64,000 nt of DNA from CAVVKW01 sp963749035 (GTDB lineage Bacteria > Verrucomicrobiota > Verrucomicrobiia > Chthoniobacterales > JAATET01): assembly GCA_963749035.1 (NCBI GenBank), contig CAVVKW010000004.1, forward strand, positions 558,001 to 622,000. Direction: 5' to 3'. The notes under the pieces are model-generated. The model was given only the letters and a program-made list of their open reading frames with translations, searched no databases and was not told the origin of the DNA. The first letter of the stretch is position 1; every line of letters begins with the position of its first letter. A program made the position numbers and the translations under genes. Of this stretch, positions 44,823 to 54,383 are shown one piece after another.

Positions 44823-46337
44823 TCAGGTCGATTTCTCTTGGAGGCGGTCCCGGATGGCCGCGACGAGTCCGGGGATGTCGTGCACGGAGGCTTCGACGTC
44901 GATGTCGAGTCCCAGCTTCCGCATCGTGGCGGAAGTGATGGGCCCGATGCTCGCGGTGCGGAGCCTCTCGGGAAGGGGAAGCTCGAGCGCGGCGAAATTT
45001 TCAGCCGTCGAGCTGCTCGTGAAGGTGATCCAGTCGGCACCTTCGGTCCGGAAGCGTTCGACTCCACCGGTGGGATCGCCGGTTTCCGGCACGGTGCGGT
45101 AAGCCACTGTCTCGTCGACGATCGCTCCGAGCGTGGTGAGTTCCGCGGCAAGGACCTCCCGAGCTCCTTCCGCCCGAGCAAGCAGGATCTTGAGGTTGTC
45201 GAGGGTGACTTCGGCTTGAAAGGCGCGAACGATTTCTTCAGCGACGTATTTCTCCGGTTGAAGATCGACGGCGAACCGATTCTCGTTCACCCGGGCGGCG
45301 GTCGCTGGTCCGATGGCGGCGATCCGAACGCCCCCGAGGGAACGGGCATCTTTATAAAGGGTGTAGAAGGCCTCGAAGAAGGCGTCGACGCCGTTCGGGC
45401 TGGTGAAGACGAGCCAGTCGTAGCTGTGGGCGTGGGCGACGGATTCGTAAAACTCGCGCTTATTCGGTGCGGGTTCGATGCGAATGGTTGGAAGCTCATA
45501 GGCGTCGGCGCCGAGGTCTCGAAGCTCGGTGACGAGTGCGCCGGCCTGCTTGCGTGTGCGGGTGACGGCGATGGTCTGTCCAAAGAGCGGTCGAGTCTCG
45601 AACCAGTTTAGATCGTCGCGGCAGCGGACGACTTCGCCGATGACGCAGACTGCTGGTGCTTTGAAACCAGTGCGCTCGACTTCGTCGGCGAGGGTGCCAA
45701 GCGTCGCGGTGAGGGTGCGTTGGCGACCGGTCGTTCCCCAGCGGACGAGCGCGGCGGGGGTCTCGGCCGACAGGCCTTCGTCAATCAGAGACGTCGTCAG
45801 GGGGCGCATTCGCTCGACGCCCATCAGCATCACCTTCGTGCCGGGGGTGCGGGCGATGGCGGTGATGTCGAGGGTGGTCTCGGGCTTGGTCGGATCTTCG
45901 TGACCGGTAAAGATCGTCAGCGCCGTATTATGGGTCCGGTGCGTGACCGGGATACCGGCGTAGGCGGGTGCAGCGATTGCTGAGGAGATCCCCGGAACGA
46001 TCTCGAACGGGATGCCGGCGGACGCGAGGGCCTCGGCTTCCTCGCCGCCGCGACCGAAGACGAATGGGTCGCCGCCCTTTAAACGAACGACGGTCCGCCC
46101 GGCTTTCGCTTTCTCGACGAGGAGGGCGTTGATCCCGTCCTGTTTCAACGTGTGGGCCCCGGCTTTCTTGCCGACGTAGATGGTCTCGGCGGACGGCGGA
46201 GCGAACTGAAGAAACTCGGGATTGCTCAGGTAGTCGTAAACGACGACGTCGGCGCGTTGGAGCAGATCCTTACCGCGGAGCGTGAGGAGGCCGGGGTCGC
46301 CGGGGCCGGCGCCGACGAGGTAACAGGTGGCTTGCAT
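44823..46337 (-). CDS. Fused uroporphyrinogen-III C-methyltransferase and uroporphyrinogen-III synthase
   Basis: Encodes 504 residues. The first 240 residues are a SUMT domain: CYLVGAGPGDPGLLTLRGKDLL, RLKGGDPFVFGRGGEEAEAL and GIPVTHRTHNTALTIFTGH. Residues about 255-495 are a HemD-like synthase (IAVTRTRKQAGALVTELRDLG, TFTSSSTAENFAAL, SIGPITSATMRKLGLD). Uroporphyrinogen-III is made and methylated to precorrin-2 on the way to siroheme or B12. CobA-HemD fusions are known in several phyla, including some Gram-positives. It is a single gene close behind lemA. Confidence 0.93.
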   Translation of the reverse strand: MQATCYLVGAGPGDPGLLTLRGKDLLQRADVVVYDYLSNPEFLQFAPPSAETIYVGKKAGAHTLKQDGINALLVEKAKAGRTVVRLKGGDPFVFGRGGEEAEALASAGIPFEIVPGISSAIAAPAYAGIPVTHRTHNTALTIFTGHEDPTKPETTLDITAIARTPGTKVMLMGVERMRPLTTSLIDEGLSAETPAALVRWGTTGRQRTLTATLGTLADEVERTGFKAPAVCVIGEVVRCRDDLNWFETRPLFGQTIAVTRTRKQAGALVTELRDLGADAYELPTIRIEPAPNKREFYESVAHAHSYDWLVFTSPNGVDAFFEAFYTLYKDARSLGGVRIAAIGPATAARVNENRFAVDLQPEKYVAEEIVRAFQAEVTLDNLKILLARAEGAREVLAAELTTLGAIVDETVAYRTVPETGDPTGGVERFRTEGADWITFTSSSTAENFAALELPLPERLRTASIGPITSATMRKLGLDIDVEASVHDIPGLVAAIRDRLQEKST

Positions 46338-46420
46338 GAGGGGGAGGGTAATGGGATTTCCAAAATGAGGGAGGAGTTTTCGGTTTTTCGTTCCCGGTCG
46401 AAGCGAGCTAGGATGACGGC

Positions 46421-47620
46421 ATGCGTTGGGTCGTCGTGTGGATGTTGTTGGGAGGCTCCGCGCTTTGGGCGGAAGAGTTTCGGACTTGGACTGACAACAG
46501 CGGCCGAACGGTGGAGGGACGCGTGCTAAGTGCGTCGACTGAGAATGTCGTTCTCGAGCTCGACGCGGGCGGGGAGGTCACCGTCCCGATACTGAATCTC
46601 TCGCAGGCGGACAGAGAGTGGCTGGCCGAGCGCGATGTCGCGGACACGCAAACGGAGATCGTGGCGCCCGGCGAACGGGACTACGATGGACCGGAGGCAG
46701 AGGCGGATTGGCCGCGCACAGTTCAGCTTAAGGATCGGCCCGAGGTCGAAGTGGTCAAGGAGGACGCGGACGCGAGGGAGTTCGTCTATGAGTCGGACAA
46801 TTATGAATTCATCTCTGATTCCCTGCTGGGTGCCACGGCTGTCCGGGAATTTAGCCGGGTGTTCGAGGCGACGCGACTGGTCAACGCGCTGCTTCCGCTC
46901 GATCTGCGACCAATGCCTGAGGGGGACCGTGAAAAATTCCGGGCGAGAATTTTCACCGACGAAGGCGACTACCTCGGGGCAGGTGGCATGCCGGGATCAG
47001 CTGGGGTTTACGGCCGTCGGTTTGAAGCGCTGATGCTACCCCTCAAGAGCCTCGGCGTCAAAATGGCGGGGACGCGCGTGACGATCGACTACGTCGCGGA
47101 AGACTACGGGACGCTCATTCATGAGATCACGCACCAGATGATGAACCACTGGCTGGGCCGGCTGCCGGTCTGGTACGTGGAGGGATCGGCCGAATACGTC
47201 GAGCTTGCGGAATACGATAATGCTCGGTTTTCGTTCATCGGTCAGGATCGTCGACTGTCGCGCCACCTTTCGCTGCTCGCGCATTTGGGAAAATTCGAGG
47301 TGTTGCCATTGAAGGATCTCATGACCATGGACGGCGATACGTGGAGTGCCGCTTTGGTAACGCCGAACGGTGCGATGCAAAATTACGCTTCAGCTCTCGT
47401 TCTCACCTACTTCTTTTACCACCTGGACGGGGAGGGGAAGGGCGATGGAATGAAGGCGTTTCTGAGGGCGGTGGCGAAACTTGATCCAGGCGACGCGATC
47501 AGTGGCGCGATCGAGGAGCATCTCATCCGGGGCCGTTCATACGAGGAACTTCAGGACGAAGTTGTGAAAGGGCTGCGTCGATCGGGTATCAACGTTGTCT
47601 TCGGCGAAGCGTCCTCCTGA
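46421..47620 (+). CDS. Secreted SHD1 and DUF1570-like metallopeptidase-type protein
   Basis: Encodes 399 residues with a signal peptide (1-17, VVVWMLLGGSALWAEE). Residues 20-70 form an SHD1 (Sla1 homology) module (FRTWTDNSGRTVEGRVLSAS, EVTVPILNLSQADREWL). The C-terminal part resembles DUF1570: LIHEITHQMMNHWL carries HExxH near residue 232, and EGSAEYVELAEYDNA supplies a downstream Glu as in gluzincins. SHD1 plus this peptidase-like domain recurs in Planctomycetes and Verrucomicrobia. Protease activity is plausible but unproven. Confidence 0.82.
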   Translation: MRWVVVWMLLGGSALWAEEFRTWTDNSGRTVEGRVLSASTENVVLELDAGGEVTVPILNLSQADREWLAERDVADTQTEIVAPGERDYDGPEAEADWPRTVQLKDRPEVEVVKEDADAREFVYESDNYEFISDSLLGATAVREFSRVFEATRLVNALLPLDLRPMPEGDREKFRARIFTDEGDYLGAGGMPGSAGVYGRRFEALMLPLKSLGVKMAGTRVTIDYVAEDYGTLIHEITHQMMNHWLGRLPVWYVEGSAEYVELAEYDNARFSFIGQDRRLSRHLSLLAHLGKFEVLPLKDLMTMDGDTWSAALVTPNGAMQNYASALVLTYFFYHLDGEGKGDGMKAFLRAVAKLDPGDAISGAIEEHLIRGRSYEELQDEVVKGLRRSGINVVFGEASS

Positions 47621-47646
47621 GAGGATTCGGTCCGCAGGGAACGACG

Positions 47647-48657
47647 TTGCAGTTTGACAGCGGCGGACGCTCGAATCTAGTTTTTGCTTCCCCTGTGATT
47701 CCGACCGTTCCCAAACCTGCTCCCGAGCGCACCTTCGTGGTGGCTGCTTCAATCCTCGGGATCTTCGCGTTAATTCAGCTCATTGGCGTTGTCGTCGTGC
47801 TCGCGCCACAGGTTCGATTCTCGAGCAATGTCTCGCCGAGTGCGGCGCAGGCAAATTCGGGGAACGCGACGGTTACTCCAGAGGGTCGAGCCTCGGAAGA
47901 TGCGATCGCTGCCGCTAACAGGTTTCTTGATGAGGCGGATCAAGCCCGAGCTCGCGGGGACATCCAGGCCGGGCTCGAAGCCCTCGCGGAGGCCGACCAC
48001 GCTTATCCGAATGACCCGGGAATTCTGTTTCAAATGGGCGTTACGCTGGAACAGGCTGGAAAGCGGGTGGAGGCGACGAGCGTTTACAATGCAATCCTCG
48101 CGCTCCCTGCAAATCCTTCGAATCCAGCGAGGGAGCGATTCGGACGTCAGGCTCAGAACCGGCTTAGTGTCATTGGGGGCGGCGGTGCCGGTGGCCCGGC
48201 TGCGCCGAGTCGGACTCTGATGCGCGACTCCGTCGGGATCCCGATTGGGTCGATGATGGGGATCGTGGATAGCCGTGTCGTCGATTCCGAGCCTGGATTC
48301 AAGCACCTGCGGGTCGCCACGAAGGCAGACCCAGCGGAGGAGATCGATCCGGGTGAGCTCCAGGTCGCCGTTTTCTTCTACGAGCAAAACGACACGGGCG
48401 AAGTCCTGCGGGCGGACTCGGCGGTGCAGTCGGAGTGGCTGAGCCCACCGACAGATTGGTCAAATGATGAACCCGAACTCGTCGATATTCGCTACCCCTT
48501 GCCGGCCGACGACCGGGGCGATCTCCCGCCGTTGGAATACCACGGCTACGTTCTCGGAATTTATTACCGGGGAGAACTGCAGGATTCACGGGCTGAGCCG
48601 GTCTCGTTGCTCGAGGAGTTCCCGCTGGCCCTGACCCTGAACACCGAAGGGCTATGA
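47647..48657 (+). CDS. Membrane-anchored protein with TPR-like segment
   Basis: Encodes 336 residues from a TTG start supported by AGGGA at 47636-47640. A membrane helix (about 24-44, VVAASILGIFALIQLIGVV) precedes a linker and a TPR-like pair (about 85-150, DEADQARARGDIQAGLEALAEADHAYPNDPG). The C-terminal 150 residues are a beta-rich domain with no recognised family (FKHLRVATKADPAEEIDPGEL). Its stop overlaps the next gene (ATGA). Confidence 0.72.
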   Translation: MQFDSGGRSNLVFASPVIPTVPKPAPERTFVVAASILGIFALIQLIGVVVVLAPQVRFSSNVSPSAAQANSGNATVTPEGRASEDAIAAANRFLDEADQARARGDIQAGLEALAEADHAYPNDPGILFQMGVTLEQAGKRVEATSVYNAILALPANPSNPARERFGRQAQNRLSVIGGGGAGGPAAPSRTLMRDSVGIPIGSMMGIVDSRVVDSEPGFKHLRVATKADPAEEIDPGELQVAVFFYEQNDTGEVLRADSAVQSEWLSPPTDWSNDEPELVDIRYPLPADDRGDLPPLEYHGYVLGIYYRGELQDSRAEPVSLLEEFPLALTLNTEGL

Positions 48658-51017
48658 AAATTCTATTGGTGGACGACGAACCAGGTGCCGCAGAAGCCTT
48701 GGCGACGGAGCTCCGTGGCGCGGGTTTTACCGAAGTGACTGCCGTCGAGAGCGGTGAAGCGGCCCTGGAATTGAACGAGGCTTTTGACGTTCTGATCACC
48801 GACGTCATCATGGAAGGGCTCGACGGTTTCAGCCTTTGTGAGTCTCTTGAGCAGAATACGCCGGGTCTGAGCACAATCTTCTTTACCGAATACGATCTCT
48901 CCGATTACGAGGATCGGATCGGGGCCCGTCCCGTTCTGACGAAACCAGTCACGAGTGATGATCTGGTCTCATTGCTCCGCGGAATGGCACCAAATGATTC
49001 GCCGGTGACCTCGCCGACGGAACCAAGCACCCCGATTTCCGTTAAGGCAGCGACCCCCGCGCCCACCGCAGAACCTGAGCCCACCGCCGCTCCAAAGGCC
49101 GCTCCCTCAGCTTCTCCGAAGGCTTTCCCGATAGTCGCTAAGCCAGCCGTGGCCGTGAAGGCATCACCATCGGCGGAGCCCAAGGCTGCCACACCGATCG
49201 CCGCCCGCCCGACTGTCGCCAAAGCGGCTGCGGCTCCAAGCCACCAGAATGTCCCAACAGCCAAGAATGCCGGAGTGACCCCGACCGCCAAGGCCGCCCA
49301 GCCGAAAGCGGGTTCTCCGGTCAAGGCTCGGGCGATGGCTGGTCCGGTCGCGACTAGTCCGGCACAGGACTTCACCCCCACAGAAACGACTCTTCCGCCT
49401 GACGATCTCGTCGGACAGACCCTGGGTGATTACGACATCGAGGCAAAGATCGACGAACAGGCGCATGGTGGGATGTATCGCGCTCGGCAGAAAAGCATCG
49501 GTCGCATGGTGCGGCTCTACGTATTGAAATCAGAGCTAAACAGTGACGCTGAAGCGGTAAAGCGTTTCATCTCGAACGCGAGCGTCAAAGCCAATGTCCG
49601 CCACCCGGCGGTGCTGGCGGTGTTTGAGGCCGGAGAGAAACGCGGGCGGTATTATTACGCGTGCGAATACGTTCCCAACACGTCGCTGGAGGAAATTCAG
49701 AACGCAGGCCGGCAGCTGGATCCGTCGACGGTTCTTCGGCTCACCCAAACTGCCGCGGACGTGATGGCCTACTTTGGAAGGGAGCGGATTCAACACGATC
49801 CACTGCGGCCTTCCCAGCTCCTTCTCGACGTCAAGGGGCAACCGCGGATCGCAAATATCGCCGCTCATGAAGGCACCTCGAGTCCCGAGGGAGGCGAAGA
49901 AATTCAAGGCCTTGCTGGAATCCTGCTGCCCCTCATGGCCACCACACCGGTGTCCGAGAGTGCTTCGAGCTTACTCTCTACGGCCGGCCAGCCTGATAGC
50001 GAAATTCGGTCATGGGCGGCCTTGTCGCAGGAGGCGAAAAACCGGATGCCGCAGGTCAAACCGGCCGACGCGTACAAGCTCGACGCCAGAAGCCGCGCCG
50101 CGGTGAAGGCCGTCGAGGATGCTCGGAAAAAGCAGCAGCGAACCGTGCTCTTCAGTACGCTCGGCTCGCTGCTTCTACTTGCGACCGCTTTGACGGTATT
50201 TTACTTCGCTATCTTCCGCGAAACTCCGGTGAAGGATTTCGATACGATGATCGAGATTCCCGCCGGCGAGTTCGTCTATCAGGACGGCGAAAAGGTGACT
50301 TTGCCCTCATTCTGGATCGACGAATACGAGGTGACGATTGGTCAATACGCGGAATTTCTGGATTGGGTTGACTTTAATCCTGAAGCTGCCGCCAAACTCG
50401 CTCATCCGGACATGCCGGGAGGAAAATCTCACGTCCCCGAAGGCTGGGCGGACGAAGAACTCGCGACGGGGCCGATGATGGGCTATTACACGCGGGCTAA
50501 ACGGTGGGGCAAATATAAATCGGTGCCCCTCGATGTGAACTCACCGGTCTTTCACGTTGACTGGTTCGATGCCTACGCCTACGCGGCGTGGAAAGGTCGA
50601 CGGTTGCCAACGGAGCAAGAGTGGGAAAAGGCTGCACGTGGAACGGACGGTCGGCAGTATCCGTGGGGAACCGACTTGGATCCGGAAAAGGTGAATAGTG
50701 GGGCGGACATCAAGCCAGATCCGACGAAGGGGGGTGAAATCGACGGTTACATCCGATGGTCGCCAGTCGACGAAGTCGATGGCGATAAGAGTCCATATGG
50801 CGTTATGGGGCTCGCCGGGAACGTTTCGGAATGGACCGCGGATTTTGGCCTTAGCCCGAAGTGGGGCGATCAAGTTCCCGTCATCCGGGGCGGTAACTGG
50901 AACAATCCAGACGTCGCGGTCACGCGGAGACTTTTGGTTTATGACGCCCTGCAAAGCGAAACTGCACTGGGATTCCGAACCGCGTCGGATAGAGCTCCCG
51001 ACGAGGAGGGAGAATGA
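48654..51017 (+). CDS. Response regulator-pseudokinase-SUMF1 fusion, membrane protein
   Basis: Encodes 787 residues. Residues 1-118 are a receiver domain (VDDEPGAAEAL, FDVLITDVIMEGLDGF with the phosphoacceptor Asp, VLTKPVTSDDL). An Ala/Pro/Thr/Lys-rich linker (120-250) leads to a kinase-like domain (about 262-440) that looks inactive: the VAIK Lys is absent (MVRLYVLKSEL), HRDLKPxN is replaced by HDPLRPSQ, and DFG is missing. A membrane helix (about 502-524) precedes a SUMF1 domain (about 535-780: IEIPAGEFVYQ, FHVDWFDAYAYAAWKGRRLP, GLAGNVSEWTADFG, VIRGGNWNN). SUMF1 folds occur in formylglycine and sulfoxide-forming enzymes and in ligand-binding relatives. Confidence 0.85.
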   Translation: MKILLVDDEPGAAEALATELRGAGFTEVTAVESGEAALELNEAFDVLITDVIMEGLDGFSLCESLEQNTPGLSTIFFTEYDLSDYEDRIGARPVLTKPVTSDDLVSLLRGMAPNDSPVTSPTEPSTPISVKAATPAPTAEPEPTAAPKAAPSASPKAFPIVAKPAVAVKASPSAEPKAATPIAARPTVAKAAAAPSHQNVPTAKNAGVTPTAKAAQPKAGSPVKARAMAGPVATSPAQDFTPTETTLPPDDLVGQTLGDYDIEAKIDEQAHGGMYRARQKSIGRMVRLYVLKSELNSDAEAVKRFISNASVKANVRHPAVLAVFEAGEKRGRYYYACEYVPNTSLEEIQNAGRQLDPSTVLRLTQTAADVMAYFGRERIQHDPLRPSQLLLDVKGQPRIANIAAHEGTSSPEGGEEIQGLAGILLPLMATTPVSESASSLLSTAGQPDSEIRSWAALSQEAKNRMPQVKPADAYKLDARSRAAVKAVEDARKKQQRTVLFSTLGSLLLLATALTVFYFAIFRETPVKDFDTMIEIPAGEFVYQDGEKVTLPSFWIDEYEVTIGQYAEFLDWVDFNPEAAAKLAHPDMPGGKSHVPEGWADEELATGPMMGYYTRAKRWGKYKSVPLDVNSPVFHVDWFDAYAYAAWKGRRLPTEQEWEKAARGTDGRQYPWGTDLDPEKVNSGADIKPDPTKGGEIDGYIRWSPVDEVDGDKSPYGVMGLAGNVSEWTADFGLSPKWGDQVPVIRGGNWNNPDVAVTRRLLVYDALQSETALGFRTASDRAPDEEGE

Positions 51018-51931
51018 ATTTCTGTGCCTCTAAGTTTGTCAGGATGAGCGCAACACTGATGCTGATCGGCATTGCGTTTCTGGGAGCAATTGCGAGCGTT
51101 GGTGCTCAAGTCAGAGTCGATCTCGCGGTCCCACGGACTCTCTTCATCCGCTACGAACCGTTGCTCGCGCAGGTCACGATCACAAACCAGAGCGGACAGG
51201 AACTAGAGTTTGCCGACGAGGGTAATTACAAATGGTTCAGTTTTAAGATTCAAACGACGTCCGGGCGCCTGGTTCCTCCGTATAATCCTGATTACCAGCT
51301 TAGTCCGATCCAGATCGGTCCGGGACAAAGCGCCAAGCGATTGGTGAATTTGACGCCGCTGTATCCGATGACCGAGTATGGCGTTTACCGACTCACGGCG
51401 ACGATTTACTCCCGGCAATTGCAGCAATTTTTCAGTTCTGAACCCGCGTTGAACGTCGAGATTACGGAAGGTCGGGAAATTTGGCAGGAAGACGTCGGAG
51501 GTCCAAATGGTGCGGGGGTTCGCACCATCAGCTTGCTCTCGCATCGCCTTCCCGAATACACCCAACTCTACATTCGAATCATGGATGAGAACGGCAACGT
51601 GTTCTGCAACCATCAGCTCGGTCGGCTGGTCTTGACCTACGGAATCCCGGATATCGAACTCGACGCGGACAACAACACCCACATTCTTCAGAACGTCGCG
51701 CCAAAACGCTTCCTCTACTCAGTAATCGGGAGTTCCGGTGAAGTGCGTCGTCGCGATTTCTACGAATCGGTTAAGACCAAGCCGCAACTTCGGCGGGTCG
51801 GGCGGGGAGGAGTCGAGGTCGTTGGCGGGATCTACGTTGACCCAAACCGTGAGGCTGTCGAAGGCGAAGCGCCGGTGAAGGCTCCAAGCGTCTCGGACCG
51901 TCCGGTTCCAATTCCGGGTGCCGCAGAATAA
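51014..51931 (+). CDS. Secreted protein of unknown function
   Basis: Encodes 305 residues with a signal peptide (about 12-31, SATLMLIGIAFLGAIASVGA). The chain is beta-rich, with an Ig-like pattern in the first half (LFIRYEPLLAQVTITNQSGQ, SAKRLVNLTPLYPMTEYGVYR). No known family is recognised. The start overlaps the SUMF1-fusion stop by 4 nt, so the three genes 47647-51931 form one translationally coupled unit. It may be an exported partner of the fusion protein. Confidence 0.72.
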   Translation: MNFCASKFVRMSATLMLIGIAFLGAIASVGAQVRVDLAVPRTLFIRYEPLLAQVTITNQSGQELEFADEGNYKWFSFKIQTTSGRLVPPYNPDYQLSPIQIGPGQSAKRLVNLTPLYPMTEYGVYRLTATIYSRQLQQFFSSEPALNVEITEGREIWQEDVGGPNGAGVRTISLLSHRLPEYTQLYIRIMDENGNVFCNHQLGRLVLTYGIPDIELDADNNTHILQNVAPKRFLYSVIGSSGEVRRRDFYESVKTKPQLRRVGRGGVEVVGGIYVDPNREAVEGEAPVKAPSVSDRPVPIPGAAE

Positions 51932-51974
51932 TGGAGTCGCCTCGAAGGTCGGGGTGATGAAAGCAGTGTTTTGG

Positions 51975-53327
51975 TTAGATAGGCGGAAACATTGCAAAGG
52001 CGCCAGCCGCCATTCCTAGAAACAGGAAAAACCCTACGACGTCAGTGACCGTCGTGAGCATGATGGAAGATGCGAGTGCAGGATCGATATTCAGCGCTTT
52101 CAGACCGACGGGGATCAAAACTCCTGCCATCGCCGCTGCGATCATGTTGAGCAACATGGCTGAGCACGCGACGACGCCGAGGACGAGACTTCCTTTCCAA
52201 AGGTATCCGATAACGCCAATTGCCAAACCGGTCGATAGACCCGTTAGCAGCGCAACGAGCATCTCCTTAAACAGGATTCTGCGCTTCAGGCGGCCCTCCA
52301 TCTCGCCAAGTGCCATCGAGCGGACAACGATCGTCAGCGTCTGCATTCCGACGTTTCCACCCTGACCCGCGATGATCGGAAGAAAGACAGCGAGAACAGC
52401 ATATTTTGAAATTGTCGGCTCGAAGAGCGAGACGACCCAACCGGCGAGGATGGCTGTCCCAAGATTCACAAAAAGCCACGGCAGTCGTCGTTGAAATGAT
52501 ATTTTCCACGGCGTATCCAGCATCTCCTCCCCGGAAAGACCAATCATGCGTTGCATGTCCTCAGTTGCCTCTTCGTCCATGACGTCCATGACGTCATCGG
52601 AAGTGACGATCCCGCACAGTCGCTGGAAATCATCGACGACCGGGAGGGCTACAAAGTGATGCTCTCGAAAGAGATTGGCGATGGCTTCCTGGTCTGCGTG
52701 CACCGAGACGGCTCGCACTTCGCGGATCATCAGATTTCGCAAAAGTGTTTCGGGGCGTGAAAAAAGAAGATCCCGCGTCCGGAGTACGCCGCGCAGACGA
52801 CCATCATCGTCCGTGACGTAAACGTAAAACATTCCCTCGTGAGCACCCGATTCCTCGGATCGCAAGACATTGATCGCTCCCTCTACCGACATCCCTTCGC
52901 GGAGCGCGACGAATTCCGGGTCCATGATCCCGCCCGCGGAATCGGAGGCGTAACCGAGGATTCTGGTGATTTTCTCCGCCGATTCCGGCGGAAGGTTTTT
53001 AAGAATCTCGGCCAGCCGAGGGGATGAGAGATTGGCCAGGATGTCCGCCGCATCGTCAAGGAACATCTCATCGACGATTCCCGAGACCCGATGCAGCCGC
53101 ATCTTCTCAAAAAGCCGGACTTGTAGGTCAGGCCCAAATTCGCCGATGACGTCGGCAGCTTGATCGTCCTTGAGTTTGCGTAGAACTGATCGCAGCTCTG
53201 ACAGATCGAGATCAGCGAGTTGATTCGCAGCGTCTCGCGAGTCAGCTTCACGAAGGGCAGAAATCCAGACGGTATTCTCAGCGCGCCGATCCGCCAAAGG
53301 CGGAATCTCGGATTCAGTTGTAGGCAT
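51975..53327 (-). CDS. mgtE: Magnesium transporter MgtE
   Basis: Encodes 450 residues in the standard order. The MgtE N-domain (about 20-130) has LRSVLRKLKDDQAADVIGEF and DDAADILANLSSPRLAEIL. Two CBS domains (about 135-255) follow: RLRGVLRTRDLLFSRPE and ALPVVDDFQRLCGIVTSDDVM. Five membrane helices (270-448) include VFLPIIAGQGGNVGMQTLTI, which carries the pore signature. The cytosolic domains sense Mg2+ and gate the channel in known homologues. It is a single gene. Confidence 0.95.
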   Translation of the reverse strand: MPTTESEIPPLADRRAENTVWISALREADSRDAANQLADLDLSELRSVLRKLKDDQAADVIGEFGPDLQVRLFEKMRLHRVSGIVDEMFLDDAADILANLSSPRLAEILKNLPPESAEKITRILGYASDSAGGIMDPEFVALREGMSVEGAINVLRSEESGAHEGMFYVYVTDDDGRLRGVLRTRDLLFSRPETLLRNLMIREVRAVSVHADQEAIANLFREHHFVALPVVDDFQRLCGIVTSDDVMDVMDEEATEDMQRMIGLSGEEMLDTPWKISFQRRLPWLFVNLGTAILAGWVVSLFEPTISKYAVLAVFLPIIAGQGGNVGMQTLTIVVRSMALGEMEGRLKRRILFKEMLVALLTGLSTGLAIGVIGYLWKGSLVLGVVACSAMLLNMIAAAMAGVLIPVGLKALNIDPALASSIMLTTVTDVVGFFLFLGMAAGAFAMFPPI

Positions 53328-53431
53328 GAGTGGACACTAAGCCGATGGCGTTTAAGGACCAGAGCGAAGCCCGGCGGGAACAAAATTGTCGGAAGAGGCA
53401 ACGTCAGTCTGATTCCCCGTATCCCGCAAAA

Positions 53432-53950
53432 CTACTTGGGAGGAGTGTCGGACGACAGGAAGTCGCATTCCCTGCTGGTCGAAGCCCCGTCTGAAATTTC
53501 TTCAGCTTTCGCACGAGCCTCTTGTTCGAGCGGGGAATCTCGATAGCCATACCGCGCGCATTCGCGGAGGTATAGATCTAGAAATGAGCGAACGCCGCCG
53601 AGGCGCTCATATTGTGATACGTGGGCAAATTCGTGCACCAAAAGCCTCCGACTCGACGCACAATCTTTCCGCACGTAGATTCCATAATTCAGCGTCATTG
53701 CCGCGGGAAATGCACCTGATAGGCCAAAGCCGCGACCGAGTCGTTGCAGAGTGGGGCCGACCGGCAAGGGAACGTCATCAACATAAAGGAGTCGAATTCG
53801 CTCGGGATGATTGACGCCGGCTGCGACCGAATCGGAGAGACGCGGTTCCGCAAGTGGGACGCCTAGTGACAATATCTGACGTTCATGGCGGGAGACCCAC
53901 CACGTGACTATTGGCAGGATAGAAGGGACTAACCAGAGAAGGGCTTTCAT
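53432..53950 (-). CDS. Small membrane-anchored protein with HExxH-like motif
   Basis: Encodes 172 residues from ATG 53950; the longer frame runs through the IS element. An N-terminal helix (ALLWLVPSILPIVTWWV) anchors or exports the protein. RRLLVHEFAHVSQYERLGG carries HEFAH, a zinc-metallopeptidase-type site, and the rest is soluble. It may be a DUF4157-like or minimal peptidase. It is the last chromosomal gene before the IS and cassette array and carries no cassette-type tail. Confidence 0.65.
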   Translation of the reverse strand: MKALLWLVPSILPIVTWWVSRHERQILSLGVPLAEPRLSDSVAAGVNHPERIRLLYVDDVPLPVGPTLQRLGRGFGLSGAFPAAMTLNYGIYVRKDCASSRRLLVHEFAHVSQYERLGGVRSFLDLYLRECARYGYRDSPLEQEARAKAEEISDGASTSRECDFLSSDTPPK

Positions 53951-54117
53951 TTGACGCACAAAGACTCCTCCAAACCCAACGATCTCGCTGGCTCTTTTTA
54001 CCCATACCACCTCACCCCTCCCGAAAAAGCCATTGGAGCATGCTGCGGTGGCCTGCCCCCGGAGAATTGGACGGTTAAAAAGTAGAGTTCTGTGGGATAG
54101 AAAAATAGTAGAACAAA

Positions 54118-54383
54118 ATGAAAAAGGTCGATTCAGTGAAGCGCAGATTATCGGGATATTACGGGAGGGGCAGGCCGGGAAGTCGGTCAAGGCGGTGTGC
54201 GGCGAGCACAACGTCAGTGAAGCGACCTTCTATAACTGGAAGAAGAAGTATGGAGGGATGGACGTGAGCGAAGCGCGTCGGCTGCGGGCACTGGAGGAAG
54301 AGAACGGGCGGCTCAAGCGGATCATCGCCGATTTGAGCGTCCAGAACCACGTTCTCAAGGAAGTGAACGCAAAAAAATGGTAA
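54118..54383 (+). pseudogene. orfA of the IS407-like element, start frame disrupted
   Basis: The coding frame reads GRFSEAQIIGILREGQAGKS and ends NAKKW, a clear IS3-family HTH protein (VSEATFYNWKKKYGGMDVSE) with a leucine zipper. The only fitting ATG (54118) is in another frame: ATG AAA AAG GTC. One additional A would give the expected MKKGRFSEAQII. So a single-base deletion in the A-run probably removed the start, unless a non-ATG start is used. Confidence 0.65.
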
